From an uncultured Collinsella sp. (GTDB taxonomy: Bacteria > Actinomycetota > Coriobacteriia > Coriobacteriales > Coriobacteriaceae): 19,727 nucleotides of DNA. A model generated the notes under the pieces. It made no database searches. It was given only the letters and a program-made list of their open reading frames with translations, and was not told where the DNA came from. This document shows, piece by piece, positions 12,871 through 19,727 of the stretch. Every line of letters begins with the position of its first letter. Position 1 is the first letter of the stretch. The translations under genes were made by a program, and so were the position numbers. Location of the stretch: contig UQIY01000041.1 in NCBI GenBank assembly GCA_900541195.1, forward strand, positions 1 through 19,727, in the 5' to 3' direction.

Positions 12871-12900
12871 CGAACGGTCAGCAAAGTGCGATGAACGGTA
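12871..12900 (-). promoter_or_regulatory. 21-bp-phased direct repeat upstream of arcA copy 2
   Basis: GAACGG at 12872-12877 and 12893-12898 (plus-strand reading) are 21 bp apart, and the proximal copy begins 40 bp from the -10, matching copy 1 exactly. The 15 bases between the cores differ almost completely from copy 1, so the cores and spacing appear to be under selection. Confidence 0.6.
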
Positions 12901-13244
12901 TATCGCATATGATTCCCCCATGATGCACTTCGGTTCTCTAAAGCAGGTTTTCAAAGGTAAATGTTCTTTTTTCTAAGGAATTAAGCTAGATTGCACAAAT
13001 ATTTTCATGTTTAGGAATTGCATAGCTAAAACGGTTTTCTGCATATATATGTCGTTTGTCCATGATTCAATTTGGATTCGATTATATTCAGCTCGCAATC
13101 ATTCTTATTCATACATCCTCACCAGTTGAGTATGGATATAGATTGTTTCCAAACGAGTTGGACAGTTAGTTGCATGCCTTGGCAGCGTAAGAAGTAGGTA
13201 AAGATACCGTTCACGCGATACGTCCGTGCCAGCGGTCGACTAAA
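12901..13244. other. AT-rich intergenic region between divergent arcA copy 2 and ppk
   Basis: Non-coding. It carries many ATTC/ATTCA strings (13064-13115), a TCCAA/TTGGA inverted repeat at about 13148-13162 and a lone ACCGTTCACG at 13206-13215, which is one half of the arc motif without a partner 21 bp away. No RNA gene or ORF is recognisable. Confidence 0.5.
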
Positions 13245-13272
13245 TTGAGACAATAGTGAAAAGTGTTAGGCT
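13245..13272 (+). promoter_or_regulatory. Weak candidate ppk promoter
   Basis: TTGAGA (13245-13250) and TAGGCT (13267-13272) are 16 bp apart, upstream of the ppk start. The -35 is good, the -10 poor. Offered only as the best sigma70-like match. Confidence 0.25.
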
Positions 13273-13301
13273 ACCGTCCTCTGTGGGGACTGAACGGACA
13301 G

Positions 13302-15881
13302 ATGCATATGCCGAGCAAAATCGAAAAGAAGCAAGCCGCCGCAAAGCTGCGCAAACCGCCGCGCGACTTCTCGTACACGCAAAACCGAGAGCTTAGCTGG
13401 CTGCGCTTTGACAACCGCGTGCTTGACGAAGCCTTCGATGAGACCGTTCCGCTGTTCGAGCGTCTAAAGTTCGTGTCGATTTTCGAGTCCAACCTCGACG
13501 AGTTTCTCATGGTGCGCGTGGGCGGCCTGTCCGATCTGGCAGAGCTCAAAAAACAACCTGTCGACAACAAGAGCAATATGACCGCCTCCGAACAGGTCGA
13601 TGCTGTCATGGCCGAAATGCCCGGGCTCCTTACCCGTTGGGAGTCCATCTTTAAGAGCATCGAGGGCAAGCTCGACACCTTGGGCGTTCACCGCGCCCGC
13701 ATCGATTCGCTTACGCCCGAGGAGCGCACCTTTGTAACCCGCTACTTCCAGGCCTACGTGTCGCCGGTCATCTCGCCGCTGGTCATCGATCCGCGCCACC
13801 CCTTCCCCAACCTGCGCAATGGCGCGCTCTATCTGGCCTGTGGTCTGGACGGCGCCACCGACGAGGAGAGCCTGCTGGGCCTGATCGAGATTCCCGCCTC
13901 GATGAACCGCGTGGTCGAGATCCCCTCGCCCACCGGCACCTACTCCTACATCTTGCTCGAGGACGTCATCCTCGCCTGCCTGGACAGCTGCTCTGGCTTC
14001 TATAAGCCGCTGGATCGTGCGCTGATCCGCGTCACCCGCAACGCCGACATCGATCCGGACGGCGAGGGCGTCGAAGAGGAAGAGGACTACCGCCAGCACA
14101 TGAAGCGCATTCTCAAGAAGCGCCTGCGTCTGCAGCCGGTAGTGCTCGCGGTCTCGGGGTCGCTCGAGAAGGCGACGCTCAAGACTATCCGCAAGGCGCT
14201 CGAGCTCTCGCGTCGCTCGGTCTTTACCTGCGATATCCCGCTCAACCTGGGCTACGTCTTTGGCATTGAGGGCAAGATTCCCGAGCACCTGCGCAACGAG
14301 CTGCTCTTTACGCCGTTTAGGCCGCAGCCCAACCCCACCATCGATATGACCCGCTCCATCCGCGAACAGGTGCTGCAGGGCGACAAGCTGCTCTTTTATC
14401 CCTACGAGGCCATGAACCCCTTCCTGGATCTGGTGCACGAGGCCGCCTACGACCCCGAGTGCATCTCGCTGCGCATCACGCTCTACCGCGTGGCAAAGCA
14501 GAGCCGTCTGTGCGAGTCGTTGATCGATGCTGCCGAGAACGGCAAAGAGGTCACGGTGCTCATGGAGCTCCGCGCGCGCTTTGACGAGCAGAACAACATC
14601 GAGTGGGCCGAGCGTCTGGAAGAAGCGGGCTGCACCGTCATCTACGGCTCCGAGGGCTTTAAGTGCCACTCAAAGATCTGCCAGCTCACTTATCGCGAGG
14701 GTATGGCGCTTACACGCCTGACGCTCTTGGGCACCGGCAACTTTAACGAAAAGACGGCCAAGCTCTACAGCGACTTTATGCTCATGACCGCCCATCCCGG
14801 CATCGGTGAGGACGCCAACCTGTTCTTCCGCAACCTGTCGCTGGGCAATCTGCGCGGCGATTACCGCTTCCTGGGCGTGGCACCCGTGGGCCTGAAGCCG
14901 CTCATCATGCGCGGCCTGGATCGCGAGATCCAGCGCGCCCTCGCTGGCGAGCCCGCCCGTGTGTTCTTTAAGCTCAACTCGCTCACCGACCGCGAGGTCA
15001 TCGACAAAATCGCCGAGGCATCGTGTGCCGGCGTGCGCGTAGACATGATCATCCGCGGCATCTCGTGCCTCAAGCCCGGTGTTCCTGGCAAGACCGAGAA
15101 CGTGCATGTCCGCTCCATCGTCGGACGCTTTTTGGAGCACGCGCGCGTCTATGCTTTCGGCGTGGACTCGGACATGATTTACCTGAGCTCGGCAGACATG
15201 ATGACACGCAACACCGAGCACCGCGTGGAGATCGCCTTCCCCGTGCTCGACCCCACCTGCCGCGCCCTAGTGCACGAGTACATGGGCATGCAGCTGCGCG
15301 ACAACGTGAAGGCCCGCAGCCTCACGAGCGACGGCACCTGGGTCCCCGTGGAGCGTGCAGAGGGTGAGAAACCCTTCAACTCGCAGGAAGCTCTACTGGA
15401 GCGTGCCTATCGCAACGCCGAGGCCGCCGCGCAGCAGCGCGCACAGAAAAAGGAACGTGTGGCCGAAAAAGCTATTCAGGACGAGGTTGAACACGGGGCA
15501 GCTGCCAAACCGGAAGCGGTTGCCGCTCCCCCGGTGAATGAGCCCGAGGCTGCCGCAGAGCCCGCCGTGGAGAAAGCGTCCGAGCCCGCTACTGCGACTC
15601 CGGAACCCGCCGCCGAGGCAAAGCCCGCCCCTGCTCCTGAGCCGCAGCCGGCCACAACCGAGGTTCAGAAGGTCCAGGCGACCGTCATTGAGCCCGAGCC
15701 CGCACCTGCACCTCAGCCCGAGCCGCAGGTCACCAAGCCCGCACCCGAGACGAGCGCCCGTCGCGATAAGCCCGCCGGCAAGACCAAGGCCATCGAGCGC
15801 CATCGCCCCGGTCGCGTGCGCATAGGCCTGGGCCTGATCGGCCTGGGTCTTAAGACGCTCATTACCGGCAAGACGAAATAG
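13302..15881 (+). CDS. ppk1: Polyphosphate kinase 1 with long Pro/Ala/Glu-rich tail
   Basis: Reversibly transfers the ATP gamma-phosphate to polyphosphate. The catalytic part (about 1-700) matches PPK1: N domain NRELSWLRFDNRVLDEA (28-44) and SNLDEFLMVRVGG (63-75), the head domain, then two phospholipase-D-like domains with the phosphorylated histidine H456 (GFKCHSKI) and the second histidine H613 (GRFLEHARVYAFG). E. coli PPK is 688 aa; this one is 859. The extra C-terminus (about 705-859) has a charged coiled-coil-like stretch (AAQQRAQKKERVAEKAIQDE), a low-complexity P/A/E segment (about 735-815) and a basic end (RRDKPAGKTK, RHRPGRVR) closing in IGLGLIGLGLKTLITGK. Start choice is uncertain between ATGs at 13302 and 13308 (weak GGA upstream) and a GTG at 13263. 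A terminator follows at 15905-15948. Confidence 0.95.
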   Translation: MHMPSKIEKKQAAAKLRKPPRDFSYTQNRELSWLRFDNRVLDEAFDETVPLFERLKFVSIFESNLDEFLMVRVGGLSDLAELKKQPVDNKSNMTASEQVDAVMAEMPGLLTRWESIFKSIEGKLDTLGVHRARIDSLTPEERTFVTRYFQAYVSPVISPLVIDPRHPFPNLRNGALYLACGLDGATDEESLLGLIEIPASMNRVVEIPSPTGTYSYILLEDVILACLDSCSGFYKPLDRALIRVTRNADIDPDGEGVEEEEDYRQHMKRILKKRLRLQPVVLAVSGSLEKATLKTIRKALELSRRSVFTCDIPLNLGYVFGIEGKIPEHLRNELLFTPFRPQPNPTIDMTRSIREQVLQGDKLLFYPYEAMNPFLDLVHEAAYDPECISLRITLYRVAKQSRLCESLIDAAENGKEVTVLMELRARFDEQNNIEWAERLEEAGCTVIYGSEGFKCHSKICQLTYREGMALTRLTLLGTGNFNEKTAKLYSDFMLMTAHPGIGEDANLFFRNLSLGNLRGDYRFLGVAPVGLKPLIMRGLDREIQRALAGEPARVFFKLNSLTDREVIDKIAEASCAGVRVDMIIRGISCLKPGVPGKTENVHVRSIVGRFLEHARVYAFGVDSDMIYLSSADMMTRNTEHRVEIAFPVLDPTCRALVHEYMGMQLRDNVKARSLTSDGTWVPVERAEGEKPFNSQEALLERAYRNAEAAAQQRAQKKERVAEKAIQDEVEHGAAAKPEAVAAPPVNEPEAAAEPAVEKASEPATATPEPAAEAKPAPAPEPQPATTEVQKVQATVIEPEPAPAPQPEPQVTKPAPETSARRDKPAGKTKAIERHRPGRVRIGLGLIGLGLKTLITGKTK

Positions 15882-15883
15882 TC

Positions 15884-15908
15884 GTTTGTAGAAGCAGTTT
15901 GTAGAAGC
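15884..15908 (+). repeat. Short tandem duplication after ppk
   Basis: GTTTGTAGAAGC occurs at 15884-15895 and 15897-15908, a 13-bp period beginning 3 nt after the ppk stop. The second copy runs into the terminator stem. Confidence 0.7.
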
Positions 15909-15948
15909 GCCCCGCATTTGAGGAAAGCCTCGGATGCGGGGCGCTTTT
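15905..15948 (+). terminator. Intrinsic terminator of ppk
   Basis: AAGCGCCCCGCAT (15905-15917) pairs with ATGCGGGGCGCTT (15934-15946), with an inner GAGG/CCTC around AAAG, followed by TTTTCC. It is a strong stem with a U tract 24 nt after the stop codon. Confidence 0.9.
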
Positions 15949-15994
15949 CCCTGCTACCATGGTGCGAACAACAACGCGAATGACAGGCAGGAAT

Positions 15995-17308
15995 ATGAAG
16001 CTCACTATAGAATCGATGACCTACGGCGCCGACGGGCTGGCGCACGCCGACAACGGCAAGGCCGTCTTTGTGCAGGGCGCCGTGGCAGGCGACACCGTCG
16101 AGGCCGAGGTCGTACAGGACGGCAAGTCGTTCATGCGTGCCCGCACCACCGAGATTCTGGAGCCAAGCCCCGATCGCATTCAGCCTCCCTGCCCCTTCGT
16201 GGGCATCTGCGGCGGCTGCTCGTGGGGCAATCTCTCACGCACGGCACAGCTCGCCGCCAAGGAGCAAAACCTGCGCTCCACGCTCGAGCGCATCGGCAAG
16301 TTCGCTCCTGAGCAGGTCGATGAGTTGGTACAGCCCATCTGCCACACCAAGGACGACTGGGGCTACCGCAATAAAATCGAGCTCGAACCGACCGTCGTCA
16401 ACGGTCGCGTGCGCCTTGGCATGCACGGCGTCGACCCCAGCAAGATCGTGACCGTTGACTCGTGCCCGCTGTTCGATAAGCGCTTCCCGAAGGCGCTCAA
16501 ATCGGTCGTCGGCGCGCTCAACTATCTGAGCGGCAGCCACGACCTGGGCCTCGAGCGCGTGGGCATTCGCGCCTCGCGCCGCACCAAGGCGCTCGAGGTC
16601 GCTCTCTGGACGCCTACGGGCTCCTTCCCGCGCTCGCAGGTCTCCCGCGTGCTGGCAGACGCCGCTCATCCCACGAGCATCGTGCGCGTGATGAGCAAGG
16701 GCGAAAAGAAGGCCCGCCGTGTCTCCAAGGTCGAAATGCTCGCCGGAGAGGGCTCATGGACCGAGAATATCGCCGAGGGTCAGATGCGCTTGTCTGCCCC
16801 GTCTTTTTTCCAGGTCAACACCAAGGGTGCCGAGATTTTGATCGAGCTTGTCATGGAAGCGCTCGACCCGCAGGAAGACGAGCTTGCCGTGGACCTGTAC
16901 TGCGGTGCCGGCACCTTTACCCTGCCGCTCGCCCGCCGCTGCGACTTTGTCGCTGCCGTCGAGGCCTACGGCCCCGCCGTGCGCGATCTACGCCGTAACC
17001 TGGAAATCAACAAGCTTGATAACGTCGACGTCATTGGCGGAGACGCGGTGCGCGAGTTCCCCGACCAGGACGCCGATGTCCTAGTAGTCGACCCGCCGCG
17101 TGCAGGCCTAGCGCCTGAGGCCATCGACCTCATCGCCAGCACAAGCGCTCGCGATGTCGCCTATGTGAGCTGCGACCCGGCCACCCTGGCGCGCGATCTT
17201 AAACGCTTTGTCGAGGAAGGCACCTTCTCCCCCGTAAAGATCACGCCAGTCGACCTGTTCCCACAAACCTTCCACTGCGAGACCGTCGTCCACCTTAGGC
17301 GCAACTAG
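15995..17308 (+). CDS. TrmA/RumA-family RNA (uracil-5-)-methyltransferase
   Basis: A SAM-dependent C5-uracil methyltransferase for 23S rRNA or tRNA, 437 aa. An N-terminal TRAM domain (1-57, KLTIESMTYGADGLAHADNG) is followed by a [4Fe-4S] ligand set C66, C72, C75 and C157 (PPCPFVGICGGC and DSCPLF), which is typical of the RlmD/RumA branch. The Rossmann methyltransferase domain includes FFQVN (271-275), SAM motif DLYCGAGTF (300-308), DPPRAG (366-371), catalytic C393 in YVSCDPATLARD and the probable base E429 in FHCETVVHL. Family members differ in target (U747, U1939 or tRNA U54), so exact specificity is not assigned. The start is ATG at 15995 with AGGCAGG upstream; an earlier in-frame ATG at 15959 lies in the ppk terminator's shadow and has no site. 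Confidence 0.93.
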   Translation: MKLTIESMTYGADGLAHADNGKAVFVQGAVAGDTVEAEVVQDGKSFMRARTTEILEPSPDRIQPPCPFVGICGGCSWGNLSRTAQLAAKEQNLRSTLERIGKFAPEQVDELVQPICHTKDDWGYRNKIELEPTVVNGRVRLGMHGVDPSKIVTVDSCPLFDKRFPKALKSVVGALNYLSGSHDLGLERVGIRASRRTKALEVALWTPTGSFPRSQVSRVLADAAHPTSIVRVMSKGEKKARRVSKVEMLAGEGSWTENIAEGQMRLSAPSFFQVNTKGAEILIELVMEALDPQEDELAVDLYCGAGTFTLPLARRCDFVAAVEAYGPAVRDLRRNLEINKLDNVDVIGGDAVREFPDQDADVLVVDPPRAGLAPEAIDLIASTSARDVAYVSCDPATLARDLKRFVEEGTFSPVKITPVDLFPQTFHCETVVHLRRN

Positions 17309-17348
17309 CCGCTTAATCATTGCTCAGAAAATCATTGGGAAATCGAGC

Positions 17349-17377
17349 GTGGCAAGCGGAGGTCTTCGGGGTATAAG
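17349..17377 (+). promoter_or_regulatory. Candidate promoter of the DJ-1/maf pair
   Basis: TATAAG (17372-17377) is a good -10, with TGGCAA about 17-18 bp upstream as a moderate -35. It is followed by a leader of about 30 nt and the AAAGGA ribosome site of the DJ-1 gene. Confidence 0.4.
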
Positions 17378-17413
17378 ACGGCTAATTGTATGCCGCCTAT
17401 GAAAGGAACCCTC

Positions 17414-17956
17414 ATGCCCAGCGTTGCCGTTCTCGCCGCCGATGGCTTTGAAACTATTGAATGCTTGACCATGGTCGATGTCATGCGTCGCGGCGGCGTG
17501 CGTGCCACGCTCGTCTCGATCATGCCCACGCGCGAGGTCGTAAGCTCGCTGCAGATCCCCGTGACCTGCGATGCGCTCTTTGATGAGATCAACTTTGACG
17601 AGTACGACTGCGTCGTGCTGCCCGGCGGCCTGCCCGGTGCCACCAACCTGCGCGCAGATCAGCGCGTCTGCGACGTGGTCTGCGAGTTCGCCGCAACCAA
17701 GCACGTCGCCGCCATCTGCGCCGCCCCGTTTATCCTGGGCGAGCTCGACCTGCTCGAGGGGCGCCATGCCACGTGCTTCCCTGGCTTTGAGAAAAGCTTC
17801 CCCGAAGGCGCCTATACCGGCGAGAAGGTCACGCAAGACGGCAACATCATCACTGCCAGCGGCATGGCACAGTCCCTCCCCTTTGCATTGGAGCTGCTGC
17901 GCACGCTCGCCGGCGACAAGGCCGTCGAGAAGGTCGCCGAGGGCATCCAACTATGA
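17414..17956 (+). CDS. DJ-1/PfpI (YajL-like) family protein
   Basis: A 180-aa single-domain flavodoxin-like protein of the DJ-1/ThiJ/PfpI superfamily. Its members include deglycase/chaperone-like YajL and redox-sensing DJ-1. The nucleophile-elbow cysteine is C102 in AAICAAPFIL and the supporting glutamate is E13 in DGFETIE, the same pair as DJ-1 C106/E18. LPGGLPGATNLR (69-80) and the TASGMAQSLPFAL segment (147-159) are also typical. The exact activity is not predictable. The start is ATG at 17414 with AAAGGA 6 nt upstream; an in-frame ATG 24 nt earlier has none. Its TGA stop overlaps the maf ATG (ATGA), implying translational coupling. Confidence 0.92.
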   Translation: MPSVAVLAADGFETIECLTMVDVMRRGGVRATLVSIMPTREVVSSLQIPVTCDALFDEINFDEYDCVVLPGGLPGATNLRADQRVCDVVCEFAATKHVAAICAAPFILGELDLLEGRHATCFPGFEKSFPEGAYTGEKVTQDGNIITASGMAQSLPFALELLRTLAGDKAVEKVAEGIQL

Positions 17957-18534
17957 TTTTGGCTTCGCAATCGCCGCGCCGCATAGAGCTGATGCGCGAG
18001 GCAGGCTACAACATTCGCGTGATTCCCGCGGATATCGACGAAACGCCCTTTGATGGCGAGGCCCCGCTCACGCTTGTCGAGCGCTTGGCACGCGCCAAGG
18101 CGGCTGCCGTTGCTGCCGAGTATGCCGAGCCCAATGAGCTGACGGTCGCGGCCGACACCATCGTCACCTTTGACGGCAAGATTCTGGGCAAGCCGGCAAC
18201 CGAGGACGAGGCGCGCACTATGCTCCGTGAGCTTTCGGGCCGCACGCACCAGGTCGCAACCGGCGTCTGCATCGTTAAGGCAGGCGATACGGCCGCCCCG
18301 CATGCCGCCGAAAGCCTGTCCTTTGTCGATGTGACCGACGTGACGTTCTACGAGCTCACCGACGAGCAGATCGAGCACTACGTCGCCTCGGGTGAGCCCA
18401 TGGACAAGGCCGGCGCCTACGGCATTCAGGGCACAGGAGGACGCATGCTCGTGCACGATATTTCGGGCGACTTCTATAACGTGGTGGGCCTACCCATCGC
18501 CCGCGTCGCGCGCGCGATTCAAAAACTCTCGTAA
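17953..18534 (+). CDS. maf: Maf family nucleotide pyrophosphatase
   Basis: A 193-aa Maf/HAM1-fold nucleoside triphosphate pyrophosphatase that removes non-canonical or excess dTTP/UTP or modified nucleotides. The signature SQSPRR is at 5-10. The catalytic aspartate D68 is in VAADTIV, the lysine region is ILGKPATEDEA (77-87), and the C-terminal GAYGIQGTGG (154-163) and SGDFYNVVGLP (171-181) match the family. It starts within the stop codon of the DJ-1 gene, so the two are one translational unit. Substrate preference (YhdE dTTP/UTP type versus YceF type) is not decided here. Confidence 0.94.
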   Translation: MILASQSPRRIELMREAGYNIRVIPADIDETPFDGEAPLTLVERLARAKAAAVAAEYAEPNELTVAADTIVTFDGKILGKPATEDEARTMLRELSGRTHQVATGVCIVKAGDTAAPHAAESLSFVDVTDVTFYELTDEQIEHYVASGEPMDKAGAYGIQGTGGRMLVHDISGDFYNVVGLPIARVARAIQKLS

Positions 18535-18542
18535 TTGCATCT

Positions 18543-18574
18543 GGCGCTGGGTATCCCCCGGCGCCTACAATTTT
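18543..18574 (+). terminator. Probable terminator behind maf
   Basis: GGCGCTGGG (18543-18551) pairs with CCCGGCGCC (18557-18565) over 9 bp including one U.G, with a 5-nt loop, then TACAATTTT. The U run starts 5 nt after the stem, so efficiency is doubtful. TACAAT (18566-18571) could also serve as a -10 for the next gene. Confidence 0.5.
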
Positions 18575-18635
18575 GGCGTACCGTACGGATCCCGACCGGG
18601 CACAAGGCGCGGCGGAAAACCGATAGGAGTTAAAC

Positions 18636-19637
18636 ATGGATACACTGCTCGAGGCCATTGACGTCTGCGATGTCGATGGCTTTTGCTATGGCAACTATAC
18701 GGACGAGGAGGCCGGCACCGGTTGCACCGTAATCGTGGCACCCGAGGGCGCCACCGGCGGTGTTGACGTTCGCGGCGGTGCTCCCGCTTCGCGCGAAACC
18801 GACCTGCTGCGACCTGAGAACACCGTCGACAAGGTCCACGCCGTCTGCCTTTCGGGTGGATCGGCCTTTGGCCTCGAGGCTGCAAGCGGCGTCGCTCGCG
18901 AGCTTGAGAGCCGCGGCATCGGCCTTCCCGTCGGCCCCACGCAGGTGCCTATCGTGTGCTCCAGCTGCATCTTCGACCTTGCCTTTGGCGACCCCACCGT
19001 GCGCCCCGACATTGAGGCCGGCATCGCCGCCGTGTGCGAAGCACTCGACCACACCCCCACCAAGCTCGAACAGGGCAACGTAGGCGCCGGCACGGGCGCC
19101 ACCGTGGGTAAGCTCATGGGGCCCGCCACCTGCATGAAGGCCGGCCTTGGAGCTGCCGCCGTGGCACTCGGCCCCATCAAGGTGGGCGCCGTGGTCTCGG
19201 TCAACGCCTGCGGCAACGTTGTCGACCCCTTCACCGGCGAGTGGGTCGCCGGTATGCGCGCCGCGGCCGATAGCGACCAGATCGTCGACATGGAACTCGC
19301 AGCCTTTGCCGCCGCCGGATCCATGCAGATGCCGCTCGACCGCACCAACACCACCATCAGCTGCATCGTCACCAACGTGGAACTCACTAAGGCACAAGCC
19401 ACCAAGGTCTCCCAGATGGCCGCAGACGCCTACGCACACGCCATCCGTCCCACGCACACCACCAACGACGGCGACACCATCTACACCCTCGCCAGCGGCA
19501 AACTGGGCGCCCAGGCAAGCGCCGCCGTTCCCCTAGACCTGCTGGGCATGCTCGCCGTAAGGGCCTTGGAAACCGCCATCGTAAACGGAGCCAAAACCGC
19601 CAAAACCTCCCACGGCATCCCCGGCGCCGCGAAGTAG
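18636..19637 (+). CDS. P1-family (S58, DmpA/NylC-like) peptidase
   Basis: A 333-aa N-terminal-nucleophile-type hydrolase of the P1/S58 family, which includes DmpA aminopeptidase and the nylon-oligomer hydrolase NylC. Members self-cleave into alpha and beta chains. Family features are TGCTVIVAPEGATGGVDVRGG (28-48), VCLSGGSAFGLEAASG (70-85), QGNVGAGTGATVGK (146-159) and the presumed processing site N238/T239 in RTNTTISCIVTN, where T239 would become the beta-chain nucleophile by analogy with NylC N266/T267. There is no signal peptide, so it acts in the cytosol. The start ATG at 18636 has AGGAG 7 nt upstream. The natural substrate is unknown. It is probably transcribed separately from maf. Confidence 0.92.
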   Translation: MDTLLEAIDVCDVDGFCYGNYTDEEAGTGCTVIVAPEGATGGVDVRGGAPASRETDLLRPENTVDKVHAVCLSGGSAFGLEAASGVARELESRGIGLPVGPTQVPIVCSSCIFDLAFGDPTVRPDIEAGIAAVCEALDHTPTKLEQGNVGAGTGATVGKLMGPATCMKAGLGAAAVALGPIKVGAVVSVNACGNVVDPFTGEWVAGMRAAADSDQIVDMELAAFAAAGSMQMPLDRTNTTISCIVTNVELTKAQATKVSQMAADAYAHAIRPTHTTNDGDTIYTLASGKLGAQASAAVPLDLLGMLAVRALETAIVNGAKTAKTSHGIPGAAK

Positions 19638-19701
19638 CCTAACCTGACCGGTTGCCCGGTGGGGCTTGGTTATGTTTGCTGCTCTACAGTCCTGGCTCGC
19701 A

Positions 19702-19726
19702 CGAAGAGCACATTAAGTGCTCTTCG
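19702..19726. terminator. Perfect 10-bp hairpin at the window end
   Basis: CGAAGAGCAC (19702-19711) pairs with GTGCTCTTCG (19717-19726) around ATTAA. It lies 64 nt after the peptidase stop and is probably the terminator of that gene or of a convergent one. The U tract that would confirm this is beyond the window. A weaker ACCGG/CCGGT hairpin is at 19647-19660. Confidence 0.5.
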
Positions 19727-19727
19727 G

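Noticed and set aside
11371..12894. 507-codon plus-strand frame opposite arcA copy 2
   Set aside because: Same antisense shadow as at copy 1; identical because the DNA is identical.
12901..13244. tRNA or CRISPR in the long AT-rich gap before ppk
   Set aside because: No cloverleaf arms, no CCA end, and no regularly spaced repeats were found.
13464..14669. 401-codon minus-strand frame opposite ppk
   Set aside because: Antisense shadow; ppk motifs are intact on the plus strand.

Overview
The window is GC-rich, protein-dense chromosomal DNA. Gene content, codon use and an arginine deiminase locus next to a polyphosphate kinase suggest a Coriobacteriia gut actinobacterium, most likely Collinsella or a close relative. 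That placement is inferred from protein resemblance, not from a marker gene. The first 49 bases are not genomic: they are the tail of an Illumina P7/Nextera index adapter left on a contig end, so the left edge is a contig end from a tagmentation library.

Left block (about 50-5260, all genes on the minus strand): a xerD recombinase gene lies 2 nt behind pyrG (CTP synthase), followed by a small winged-helix regulator and a DUF1846 protein. Clear intrinsic terminators lie behind xerD, the regulator and the DUF1846 gene. Positions 5260-5692 hold no gene but are packed with inverted repeats: a REP-like GCACCAA/TTGGTGC cluster and at least six hairpins, candidates for structured RNA.

Central block (5693-12970, all genes on the minus strand): an arginine deiminase (ADI) locus with two transcription units. 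Unit 1 is arcA copy 1, arcB (ornithine carbamoyltransferase) and a YfcC/DcuC-superfamily transporter that is probably the arginine/ornithine exchanger. Unit 2 is arcA copy 2 and an ArcT-like PLP aminotransferase. The two arcA genes are identical over 1267 bp (8419-9685 and 11508-12774), whereas their leaders have diverged. The leaders still share the same architecture: two direct repeats of GAACGG exactly 21 bp apart, 40 bp upstream of a TATAA -10 element that lies 83 bp from the start codon. A third 21-bp-phased pair of the same motif lies at 10038-10068 in the opposite orientation. No carbamate kinase (arcC) gene is in the window, so the ATP-yielding step must be encoded elsewhere.

Right block (13302-19637, all genes on the plus strand): ppk1 with an unusual Pro/Ala/Glu-rich C-terminal tail, a TrmA/RumA-family 23S rRNA or tRNA uracil-5-methyltransferase, a DJ-1/PfpI protein overlapping maf by ATGA, and a P1-family (S58, DmpA/NylC-like) self-processing peptidase. 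Terminators follow ppk and, less certainly, maf. A perfect 10-bp hairpin closes the window.

Functionally, arginine enters through the transporter, is deiminated by ArcA to citrulline and ammonia, and is cleaved by ArcB to ornithine and carbamoyl phosphate; ornithine leaves in exchange. The points most worth following up are the concerted evolution of the arcA pair with its conserved phased operator, and the hairpin-dense non-coding region at 5413-5692.
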